This document shows, piece by piece, positions 16,725 through 24,962 of a DNA stretch of 33,924 bases. A program made the translations under genes and the position numbers. The DNA is from Micromonosporaceae bacterium (lineage in GTDB: Bacteria; Actinomycetota; Actinomycetes; Mycobacteriales; Micromonosporaceae). The notes beneath the pieces are model-generated. The model was not told where the DNA came from and ran no database searches. It saw only the letters and a list, made by a program, of their open reading frames with translations. The stretch spans positions 1 to 33,924 of the forward strand of contig SLSW01000353.1 in the NCBI GenBank assembly GCA_007130245.1, in the 5' to 3' direction. Positions within the stretch are counted from its first letter, which is position 1; the number at the start of each line of letters is the position of its first letter.

Positions 16725-18236
16725 TCAGGACCCGGCCAGCTTCTCCTTCAGCGCCGCCAGGGCTTCATCGGTGGCGAGAGTGCCGGAGGGTTCGGCGCGC
16801 TTGGCGGCCGGAGCCTCCTGCCCGCCTTCGGGCCGCTCGGGCTCCGCAACACCGGCACCGGCACCGGCACCCGCGCCGGCCGCGCCGGCGCCCTGCTCCG
16901 CGGCCTCGCGGGCGCTCTGCACCTGACGCTGGTGGGCCTCCCAGCGCTCGCGAGCCTCGGCGTACTGCCGCTCCCACTCCTCGCGCTCGGAATCGTAGTC
17001 CGGCAGCCACTCGCCGGTCTCCGGGTCGAAGCCCTCGGGGTACTTGTAGTTCCCCTGCTCGTCGTACTCGGCGCTCATGCCGTACATCGTCGGGTCGAAG
17101 TGCTCCTCCTCCTCGACGAAACTCTCGTTGGCCTGCTTGAGTGACAGCGAGATCCGGCGCCGCTCCAGGTCGATGTCGATGACCTTGACCATGACCTCGG
17201 AGCCGACCTGAACGACCTGCTCGGGGATCTCCACGTGCTTTTCGGCCAGCTCGGAGATGTGCACCAGGCCCTCGATGCCGTCCTCCACCCGTACGAACGC
17301 GCCGAACGGCACCAGCTTGGTGACCTTGCCCGGCACGATCTGCTGGATCGCGTGGGTGCGGGCGAAGTGCCGCCACGGGTCCTCCTGCGTCGCCTTCAGC
17401 GACAGCGAGACCCGCTCCCGGTCCAGGTCGACGTCGAGCACCTCGACCTCGACCTCCTGGCCCACCTCGACCACCTCGGAGGGGTGGTCGATGTGCTTCC
17501 ACGACAGCTCCGAGACGTGCACCAGGCCGTCCACGCCGCCCAGATCGACGAACGCGCCGAAGTTGACGATCGAGGACACCACGCCTTTGCGGACCTGGCC
17601 CTTGGCGAGCTTGTTGAGGAACTCGGTGCGCACCTCGGACTGGGTCTGCTCCAGCCAGGCGCGGCGTGAGAGCACCACGTTGTTGCGGTTCTTGTCCAGC
17701 TCGATGATCTTGGCTTCGAGCTCCCGGCCCACGTAGGGCTGCAGGTCGCGCACCCGCCGCATCTCCACCAACGACGCCGGTAGGAAGCCGCGCAGACCGA
17801 TGTCGAGGATCAGGCCGCCCTTGACGACCTCGATAACGGAGCCGCGCACCACCCCGTCGTTCTCCTTGATCTCCTCGATCGTGCCCCAGGCGCGCTCGTA
17901 CTGGGCGCGTTTCTTGGACAGGATCAGGCGACCTTCCTTGTCCTCCTTCTGCAGGACCAGAGCCTCGATATGGTCGCCCGACGACACCACCTCGGCGGGA
18001 TCGACGTCATGCTTGATCGACAGCTCCCGGGAAGGGATCACTCCCTCGGTCTTGTAGCCGATGTCGAGCAGGACCTCGTCCCGGTCGACCTTGACGACGG
18101 TGCCCTCGACGATGTCGCCGTCATTGAAGTACTTGATGGTCTCGTCGATCGCGGCGAGGAAGGCCTCCTCGTCGCCAAGGTCGTCGACGGTGATCTGCTC
18201 GGTGGCGCTCGAGGTGGCCTCGATGCTGCTCGTCAT
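16725..18236 (-). CDS. rpsA: 30S ribosomal protein S1
   Basis: Repeated S1 domains ('GDIVEGTVVKVDRDEVLLDIGYKTEGVIPSREL', 'VVSSIVNFGAFVDLGGVDGLVHVSELSWKHIDHPSEVV'). ATG at 18236. Confidence 0.98.
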   Translation of the reverse strand: MTSSIEATSSATEQITVDDLGDEEAFLAAIDETIKYFNDGDIVEGTVVKVDRDEVLLDIGYKTEGVIPSRELSIKHDVDPAEVVSSGDHIEALVLQKEDKEGRLILSKKRAQYERAWGTIEEIKENDGVVRGSVIEVVKGGLILDIGLRGFLPASLVEMRRVRDLQPYVGRELEAKIIELDKNRNNVVLSRRAWLEQTQSEVRTEFLNKLAKGQVRKGVVSSIVNFGAFVDLGGVDGLVHVSELSWKHIDHPSEVVEVGQEVEVEVLDVDLDRERVSLSLKATQEDPWRHFARTHAIQQIVPGKVTKLVPFGAFVRVEDGIEGLVHISELAEKHVEIPEQVVQVGSEVMVKVIDIDLERRRISLSLKQANESFVEEEEHFDPTMYGMSAEYDEQGNYKYPEGFDPETGEWLPDYDSEREEWERQYAEARERWEAHQRQVQSAREAAEQGAGAAGAGAGAGAGVAEPERPEGGQEAPAAKRAEPSGTLATDEALAALKEKLAGS

Positions 18237-18519
18237 GTGGGTGGTTGCTCCGAACGGGTTATCGTGTTGGTCAAGTACGGCCTGTCGGCCGACCCGCGAA
18301 CCTGCCGCCGGACACGCCCGGGCGAACAGGTAATGATCGCTCGAGACGCCCCGCGGCCGCGAACCTGCTCCCTTCCGAGGCCGCCGGTCCACGAGCGCAT
18401 CGAACAGCTTACCCTGTGCGATACCAGACTGTGCAAGCCCTCCCGACCGCGGGGGTCGCGTCCGGTCCTGGGCTCACTGTCCGGTTCGCCGAGTACGGGT
18501 CGGTGCGTACGGTGGGGCA

Positions 18520-19335
18520 GTGGACGACGCACTGCCGCCGGCGACCAGGCGCCCGGTGACCGACGCCGAAGCGCGCGCCGCCGGACACCGCTGGTGGGAC
18601 TCCGACGCCGACGCCTACCTCGCCGCGCACGGCGACTTCCTCGGCGAGGTGGATCTTCGGTGGTGCCCCGAGGGCCTGCGCGAGGAGCAGGCGCGGCTGC
18701 TCGGCGACGTGGCCGGCGCCCGGGTGCTGGAGCTCGGCTGCGGTGCCGCCGCCGGCGCGCGCTGGCTGCGCACCCAGGGCGCGGCCGTGGTCGGGCTGGA
18801 TCTGTCGGCCGGGATGCTACGACACGCGCGCGCCGCCGCCGCACGCACCGGGGTGCAGGTGCCGCTGGTGCAGGCCGACGCGCTGGCGCTGCCGTTTCCG
18901 GACGACTGCTTCCACGTGGTGTTCACCGCGTTCGGCGCGGTGCCATTCGTGGCCGACTCGGCGGCGCTGATGCGCGAGGTGGCGCGGGTGCTGCGCGGCG
19001 GTGGCCGGTGGGTCTTCTCGATCACCCACCCGATGCGGTGGGTCTTCCTCGACGACCCGGGCGAGCGGGGGCTGGTCGCGGTGCACTCCTACTTCGACCG
19101 GCGGCCGTATGTGGAGCAGGACTCGCGCGGGGCAGCGACCTACGTCGAGCAGCACCGCACGCTCGGCGACCGGATCCGGGAGCTGGTGGCTGCCGGGTTC
19201 GTGGTCACCGACCTGGTCGAGCCGGAGTGGCCCGAGGGCCACGAACGCACCTGGGGGCAGTGGAGCCCGCTGCGCGGCCGGCTGTTCCCCGGCACGGCGA
19301 TCTTCGTCGCCGTCAAACCGGACGGGCACGGGTAA
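18520..19335 (+). CDS. Class I SAM-dependent methyltransferase
   Basis: 'ARVLELGCGAAAGARWLRTQGAAVVGLDLSAGMLRHAR', 'ADALALPFPDDCFHVVFTAFGAVPFV'. GTG start. Confidence 0.9.
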   Translation: MDDALPPATRRPVTDAEARAAGHRWWDSDADAYLAAHGDFLGEVDLRWCPEGLREEQARLLGDVAGARVLELGCGAAAGARWLRTQGAAVVGLDLSAGMLRHARAAAARTGVQVPLVQADALALPFPDDCFHVVFTAFGAVPFVADSAALMREVARVLRGGGRWVFSITHPMRWVFLDDPGERGLVAVHSYFDRRPYVEQDSRGAATYVEQHRTLGDRIRELVAAGFVVTDLVEPEWPEGHERTWGQWSPLRGRLFPGTAIFVAVKPDGHG

Positions 19336-19344
19336 GGTGACGGC

Positions 19345-19926
19345 ATGAGCGCGGAACCGGTCCCCCCCGACCCGCCACCGTGGCAGCCGGACCCGGTGCG
19401 GCAGCGGCAGGCTGCCTACACGATCGAGGACGTGCTCGACCTGCCCCCGGACGCGCCCCGGGTCGAGTTGCTCGATGGAGTCATCACCGTGGTCCCCTCC
19501 CCCAGCCTCGACCATCAGGACATCTCCTTCCTGCTGTGCGCCTGGCTGCGCCGGCACGCCCCGTCGCACTACCGCGCCGCCATCGCGGTGGGGGTAGCGG
19601 TCGGGGTGCGGACCACCTACGAGCCGGACGTGGTGCTCTACCGCACCGGCGCCAGCGGCTCCCACCACTACCTCACCCCGGAGGAGGTGGTGCTGGTGGC
19701 GGAGGTGGTCTCGCCGGGCACCAAGCGGCGGGACCGGATCACCAAGCCGGCCGGGTACGCCGACGCGGGCATCGCGCACTACTGGCGGGTGGAGCAGGAT
19801 CCCCTGCACGTGTACGCCTACCGGCTTCAGGCCGGCCGCTATGAGCTGGTGGCCGACAGCGCCGAGGCGCTCGAGGTGGCCGAGCCGTTCCCGGTGAAGC
19901 TGTCAGTTTCTGAGCTGCGCCCGTAG
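19345..19926 (+). CDS. Uma2-family (DUF820) putative endonuclease
   Basis: 'RVELLDGVITVVPSPSLDHQDISFLLCAWL', 'YEPDVVLYR', 'VLVAEVVSPGTKRRDRITKPAGYADAGIAHYWRVE'. Confidence 0.88.
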   Translation: MSAEPVPPDPPPWQPDPVRQRQAAYTIEDVLDLPPDAPRVELLDGVITVVPSPSLDHQDISFLLCAWLRRHAPSHYRAAIAVGVAVGVRTTYEPDVVLYRTGASGSHHYLTPEEVVLVAEVVSPGTKRRDRITKPAGYADAGIAHYWRVEQDPLHVYAYRLQAGRYELVADSAEALEVAEPFPVKLSVSELRP

Positions 19927-19963
19927 CACGCGGCAGCGCCCCGGGACCCGGCGTGATCGGCGG

Positions 19964-20249
19964 TCAGCGGACCACCCGGCTGCGGCGCTCCAGCAGCAGC
20001 ACGGTCCGACACCGGCGACAGCGCCGCCCAGCCGAGCACGTCACCGGTGTCCGGGGCGGCCGCAACCAGCCGGTGATCGGGCAACGTGCCGGCACAGAAC
20101 CCGGCCCAGTCCGGCGCCGCGGTCTCGAATGTGGCCTGGCCGGTATCGATGCCGGCCTGGTAGATGGCGAGCACCGGGGCGGCGTCGTGGTCGATCATCG
20201 CCCGGACGCTGACCTGGGCTGTGGTGCCGGATCGGCGGGGAGCGGTCAT
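19964..20249 (-). pseudogene. Internally deleted/frameshifted GNAT acetyltransferase (phosphinothricin acetyltransferase-like)
   Basis: N-terminal half 'VSVRAMIDHDAAPVLAIYQAGIDTGQATFETAAPDWAGF...VLGWAALSPVSD'; then a different frame reads 'RTVLLLERRSRVVR*', the expected C-terminal tail. The central acetyl-CoA-binding region is missing. Confidence 0.75.
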
Positions 20250-20626
20250 CCGGTCGCTCCCGCGGTGGACCGTAGCTGGTCGGCGTCGAGCACGCTGGCC
20301 AGCCTGTCCAGCACGCCGGGACGCATCCAGTAGTAGACCCAGGTACCGCGCCGCTCGCATTCGATCAGGCCCGCCTCACGCAGCACCTTGAGGTGGTGGG
20401 AGATGGTCGGCGCGGTCAGGGCGAACCACGGGGTGAGATCACAGACACAGACCTCGCCACCGCTGTGGGAGGCGATCAGGGACAGCAGCCGCAGCCGCAC
20501 CGGGTCACCGAGCGCCTTGAACATCGGCGCCAGGGAGCCGGCCTGCGCGGCTGTGAGTGGCTCGTTGGCCAGGGGTGTGCAGCACCCCGCGTCGAAGATC
20601 GACAGGGCCCGGGGCTGTTTCGTCAC
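20246..20626 (-). CDS. arsR: ArsR/SmtB-family metalloregulatory repressor
   Basis: 'FKALGDPVRLRLLSLIASHSGGEVCVCDLTPWFALTAPTISHHLKVLREAGLIECERRGTWVYYWM'. GTG start at 20626. Confidence 0.9.
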   Translation of the reverse strand: MTKQPRALSIFDAGCCTPLANEPLTAAQAGSLAPMFKALGDPVRLRLLSLIASHSGGEVCVCDLTPWFALTAPTISHHLKVLREAGLIECERRGTWVYYWMRPGVLDRLASVLDADQLRSTAGATG

Positions 20627-20634
20627 CCATCTAA

Positions 20635-20663
20635 CTTGACAGACATCCAAATAAGATGTCAAG
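20635..20663. promoter_or_regulatory. Probable ArsR operator between arsR and arsM
   Basis: GACATC-CAAATAA-GATGTC (20642-20660) nested in CTTGAC (20635-20640)...GTCAAG (20658-20663). Confidence 0.7.
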
Positions 20664-20706
20664 CTCGGCAGCGTACTTAGATGATTCTCGAAACAAGGAG
20701 GACGGT

Positions 20707-21489
20707 ATGACGAGCCCCGATGCCGTACGCGACGAGGTGCGGACCCGGTACGCCGAGGCCGCGCGCACGGTCGCCGAGGGAGGTTCCGGCTGCTGTGGCC
20801 CGACCGTCGCCGACGGGGACGGCGGGTGCTGCGGCCCCACCGCCGCGCGGGCCGGCACCGACACGTTCGGCGCCGGCCTCTACTCCGAGGCCGAGCTCGC
20901 CGAACTGCCCGACACCGTGCGCGAGGCGAGCCTCGGGTGCGGCAACCCGGTGGCCGTGGCCGAGCTGCACGAGGGCGAGACGGTGCTCGACCTCGGCTCC
21001 GGTGCGGGCGGCGACGTGCTGCTGTCGGCGCGCCGCGTCGGCCCGACCGGCACCGTGTACGGCCTCGACATGACCGACGAGATGCTGGAACTGGCACGTC
21101 GCCACGCCGCCGAGGCCGGACTCGGTAACGTGGAGTTCCGCCAGGGCACCATCGAGGACATCCCGCTGCCGGCGGCCAGCGTGGACGTGGTGATCTCCAA
21201 CTGCGTCATCAACCTGTCCACCGACAAGCCGGCAGTGTTCGCAGAGATGTTCCGGGTGCTGCGTCCGGGTGGCCGGATCGGTGTCACCGACGTGGTCGCC
21301 GACGACCGCCTCACCCCGGACGAGCGCGCCGTGCGCGGCGACTGGGTCGGGTGCATCGCCGGGGCGCTGTCGCGCGCGGAGTACGTCGCCGGCCTGAGCG
21401 CCGCCGGCTTCACTGACGTCGAGGTGACGTTCACTCATGAAGTGGCCGACCGGATGCACTCCGCCATCGTCAGGGCCATCAAGAGCTGA
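20707..21489 (+). CDS. arsM: Arsenite methyltransferase
   Basis: '[73 protein letters not shown]', '[13 protein letters not shown]'; AAGGAGG upstream of ATG. Confidence 0.93.
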   Translation: MTSPDAVRDEVRTRYAEAARTVAEGGSGCCGPTVADGDGGCCGPTAARAGTDTFGAGLYSEAELAELPDTVREASLGCGNPVAVAELHEGETVLDLGSGAGGDVLLSARRVGPTGTVYGLDMTDEMLELARRHAAEAGLGNVEFRQGTIEDIPLPAASVDVVISNCVINLSTDKPAVFAEMFRVLRPGGRIGVTDVVADDRLTPDERAVRGDWVGCIAGALSRAEYVAGLSAAGFTDVEVTFTHEVADRMHSAIVRAIKS

Positions 21490-21635
21490 CCCGACCGGCG
21501 CCGCCGGGCCATCGCTGAACACCCGGCGGCGCCTGGTCACCGACTCCGGACGATAGTAGCCTCGTAGGCTCCGCTTTCGTTACGGTGTGGTGCTGCTTCC
21601 GCAGCGATTCTGCTGGCAGGGGACCTACTAAGGAC

Positions 21636-24600
21636 ATGGCTGAACTGGTACGGTTCTCGATCCTTGGCGCTCCGGTCATCACCGTCGGCGACAGGGCCAT
21701 CGCATTGGGAGCGCCTCGAGACCTGACAGTCCTGGCGATGCTGCTGCTGCGCCCTGGCGAGACGGTTCCAAACACGGACCTCATCGACGCTGTGTGGGTG
21801 AGACCGCCCAAGCGGGCGCGCACCCAGATCCAGGGCTGCATATTCCGTCTCCGGCGGCTTCTCGCCGAGGCGGGCGGAGCCCCCGATGCCATTGAGACGT
21901 ACCCGAACGCTTACCGCGCCGCCCTCAGCGTGGGCCAACTGGACCTGCTGGAATTTCGCCAGTTACTCGCGCGGGCTCGCACTGCCAACCACGAGGGGAA
22001 GCACGCCGGCGCCCGCGCCAACTTTCGCGCTGCCCTCGCGCTCTGGCGAGCCCCGGCCTGCATCGGCATCGAGAGTGAGCTGGTGCAGCGCTACGCCCAT
22101 GCCGTGGACGAGGAGCGGCTCCAGGCTCAACAGGAATGCCTCGATGTCGAACGTGAGCTGGGTCTCGGACCCGAACTCGTCCCCGAGCTGACCAGACTCG
22201 TTCACGAACACCCATATCAGGAGGGGTTCCACGTCGCGCTGATGCACGCGCTTCATCGAGCTGGTCGGCCGAGTGACGCGTTGGAGGTGTACCGCCGGGT
22301 ACAAAGGCTGCTCCGGGAGGAACTGGCCACCGAGCCCGGTGACGCGCTTCAGCAGCTTCATCAGCGCATCCTCGCCGGCGACTCCACCCTTGCCGCGTCG
22401 CGATCCGACGCCGAACACCCGGAGGCGGGCCATTCCGTCCCGCAGGAGCTGCCCGCCGACGTCGCCGACTTCACCGGCCGCGCCGACGAGCTGCGGACTC
22501 TCGACCAGCAGCTAAGCCGGGCGCGGCGGGGCTCAGCGATCGTGCTCTGCGTCATCGCAGGCACCGCAGGGGTTGGCAAGACCGCCCTGGCGGTGAACTG
22601 GGCGCACCGGGTGGCCGACCGTACTCCTGACGGGCAGCTGTACCTGAACCTCCGCGGAGCAGCGCCGCAGCAGCCCTTGCGCATCATCGAAGCCCTGACC
22701 GCGATGCTGCGCTCCCTCGGCGTCCCGCCGGCACAGATCCCTACCGACGCCGACCAAGCGGCCGCGCTCTACCGCGGCCGCTTGGCCGGCCGGCGGGTGC
22801 TCGTGGTACTCGATGACGCCGCATCCGTAGAACAGGTACGGCCGCTGCTGCCCGGCACGCCCGGATGCCTGGTTATCGTCACCAGCCGGGACCGCCTCAG
22901 CGGCCTCGTCAGCCGCAACGGGGCCACCCGGGTCACGCTCGACGTCCTCCCGGCGAGTGATGCCGTCGGTCTTCTTACGCTGCTGCTCGGAGCTGATCGA
23001 ATCGCGGACGAGCGCGAAGCGACGGAGGAACTCGCCAGGCGGTGCGCTTACCTACCCCTGGCACTGCGGGTCGCTGCCTCGAACCTCATCAACCATCCGC
23101 ATCAGTCAATAGCCGGGTATCTTCGCCGGCTGGCCCACGAGGCCGCCATGGAAGAGCTTCGCAACGACGACGACGCCGAGGCCGCAATCCAAACCGCCTT
23201 CGATCTCTCCTACAGCCGCCTCCCCGGCGACGCGCAGCGCATGTTCGGGTTACTGGGGCTCGTACCCGGTCCTGACTTCACGCCCGAGGCGGCGGCCGCA
23301 CTGGCCCAGACCGACCTGCGCGACGCGCGGAGCCTCCTCGATCGACTCGCCCGCTCGCATCTGGTGACCGAACGCGCCCGCGACCGGTACACGTTCCACG
23401 ACCTGCTGCAGGCCTACGCTCGGACGAAGGGCGAAGCCGCCCTCGCGCCGGGGGAACGAGCCGCGGCAGTCGACCGACTGATCACCTGGTATCTGGCAAA
23501 CGCGCACGCCGCCGCGACCATGCTGAGTCCCGAGACACTTCAGCTTCCGCTCGACAGCCCTGTCTCACAGCCGGCATCTCCGACCGGCGACGCGGCACAA
23601 GCACGAACCTGGCTCGATGCGGAGGCACCGAATCTCATCGCCGCCATCCACCTGGCCGCAACCGACGGCACGCCGGAGGCCGCGTGGCGACTCGCCTTCT
23701 GTCTGCGCAGGTATTTCTGGAGCGGGGGGTACTCGGTCGAGTGGCAGGCCGCCGCCGAAACAGCGCTAGCCGCAGCGGTCGGCAGCCGCGACACGCTCGG
23801 TCAAGCGGCCGCCCGACTCAATCTCGGCGACGTCTACTTCAGGCTGTCACGTGCCGACGATTCGCTTGAGCAGTATCTGCTAGCCGCCTCGCTCGCCCGC
23901 GAGTGCGGTTGGACCGGTGGCGAGGGTGCCTGCCTCGGTTCGATCGGCATCCGATACATCCTCACCGGCGAGCTGGAACGAGCGGAGGCAGTTCTCACCC
24001 GCCGGCTCGACCTGACCGTCACGGACAAGCGACCCGGCGTCCTGGCGGCAACGCTCGGAAACCTGGCGAACGTTTACCGCGAACAGGGGCGGTTGCTGGA
24101 CGCTCTCGTCAACCACGAGCAAGCCCGGGCGCTGTACGCCGATCTGGGCGCACAGCGCGAGTTAGCAGGTGCACTGAGCAATATCGCTGACCTGGAACAT
24201 CTGCTCGGCAGAAGCGACGACGCGCTGGCACACCTGCAGCAGGGCATAACATTGGCCCGTGAGACGGGACATGGCAACGCCGAGTTCCACGCTTTCATGA
24301 TCCTCACTGGCGTGCACGCGGACAACGGCCGGACCGCGGCGGCCCTGGAGGCCGGGGACACGATGATGGCGCTGGCGAGAAGCATCCATCACCCGATGTA
24401 TACAATCATGGCCGCGAACATGATGGGCACCGCGTACGCCATAGTCGGCCGAGCCGGTGACGCGATTGACTCCCACACGGCTGCACTCGAACTCAGTCGT
24501 CATGCCGCTCATGTGGGTTACCAGGCACGAGCCCTCGCCGGCCTGGCCCAGGCCTACCTGATGCGAGGCGACACCGACGGTGCGGGCGCAGCCGGGCAGG

Positions 24601-24962
24601 AAGCGGTGACGGGTGCGCGCAGGTCAGGCTTTCGGCTGGTGGAGGGGCATGCGCTGACGACACTTGCGGCGGTTGCGCTCGACCAGGGACACCAGGTGGC
24701 CGCACAACGCTATGCAGAACGCGCGCTCACGGGTTACCGCGCCATGCAGTATCGACTCGGGGAGGCCCGCGTACGAGCGGTACTCGCCCCGGTCATGGCT
24801 GCGATCGGTGACACGGCCGCGGCGCGGCGACACTGGCGCACCGCCCTCGACATCTACTCGGACACGGGCGCCGAGCCACCGGATGAAGTGGCTCAGTGGT
24901 TGGCCGAGTCCCAGTCGCGGCCGACGCCGACGGACACGTCCAGCGGCACCGACAGCTCGTAG
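21636..24962 (+). CDS. AfsR/SARP-family transcriptional regulator (OmpR-like DBD + BTAD + NB-ARC + TPR)
   Basis: 'VRFSILGAPVITVGDRAIALGAPRDLTVLAMLLLRPGETV...', 'ELVPELTRLVHEHPYQEGFHVALMHALHRAGRPSDALEVYRRVQRLLREELATEPG', P-loop 'VIAGTAGVGKTALAVNWAHRV', TPR C-terminus. Confidence 0.93.
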   Translation: MAELVRFSILGAPVITVGDRAIALGAPRDLTVLAMLLLRPGETVPNTDLIDAVWVRPPKRARTQIQGCIFRLRRLLAEAGGAPDAIETYPNAYRAALSVGQLDLLEFRQLLARARTANHEGKHAGARANFRAALALWRAPACIGIESELVQRYAHAVDEERLQAQQECLDVERELGLGPELVPELTRLVHEHPYQEGFHVALMHALHRAGRPSDALEVYRRVQRLLREELATEPGDALQQLHQRILAGDSTLAASRSDAEHPEAGHSVPQELPADVADFTGRADELRTLDQQLSRARRGSAIVLCVIAGTAGVGKTALAVNWAHRVADRTPDGQLYLNLRGAAPQQPLRIIEALTAMLRSLGVPPAQIPTDADQAAALYRGRLAGRRVLVVLDDAASVEQVRPLLPGTPGCLVIVTSRDRLSGLVSRNGATRVTLDVLPASDAVGLLTLLLGADRIADEREATEELARRCAYLPLALRVAASNLINHPHQSIAGYLRRLAHEAAMEELRNDDDAEAAIQTAFDLSYSRLPGDAQRMFGLLGLVPGPDFTPEAAAALAQTDLRDARSLLDRLARSHLVTERARDRYTFHDLLQAYARTKGEAALAPGERAAAVDRLITWYLANAHAAATMLSPETLQLPLDSPVSQPASPTGDAAQARTWLDAEAPNLIAAIHLAATDGTPEAAWRLAFCLRRYFWSGGYSVEWQAAAETALAAAVGSRDTLGQAAARLNLGDVYFRLSRADDSLEQYLLAASLARECGWTGGEGACLGSIGIRYILTGELERAEAVLTRRLDLTVTDKRPGVLAATLGNLANVYREQGRLLDALVNHEQARALYADLGAQRELAGALSNIADLEHLLGRSDDALAHLQQGITLARETGHGNAEFHAFMILTGVHADNGRTAAALEAGDTMMALARSIHHPMYTIMAANMMGTAYAIVGRAGDAIDSHTAALELSRHAAHVGYQARALAGLAQAYLMRGDTDGAGAAGQEAVTGARRSGFRLVEGHALTTLAAVALDQGHQVAAQRYAERALTGYRAMQYRLGEARVRAVLAPVMAAIGDTAAARRHWRTALDIYSDTGAEPPDEVAQWLAESQSRPTPTDTSSGTDSS

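Noticed and set aside
16855-16885. CACCGG-type microsatellite
   Set aside because: Encodes the Gly/Ala-rich linker (GAGAAGAGAGAG) in the variable C-terminal tail of S1; ordinary low complexity.
17970-19340. 456-aa + ORF overlapping rpsA and the methyltransferase
   Set aside because: Out of frame with the well-supported methyltransferase and antisense to rpsA.
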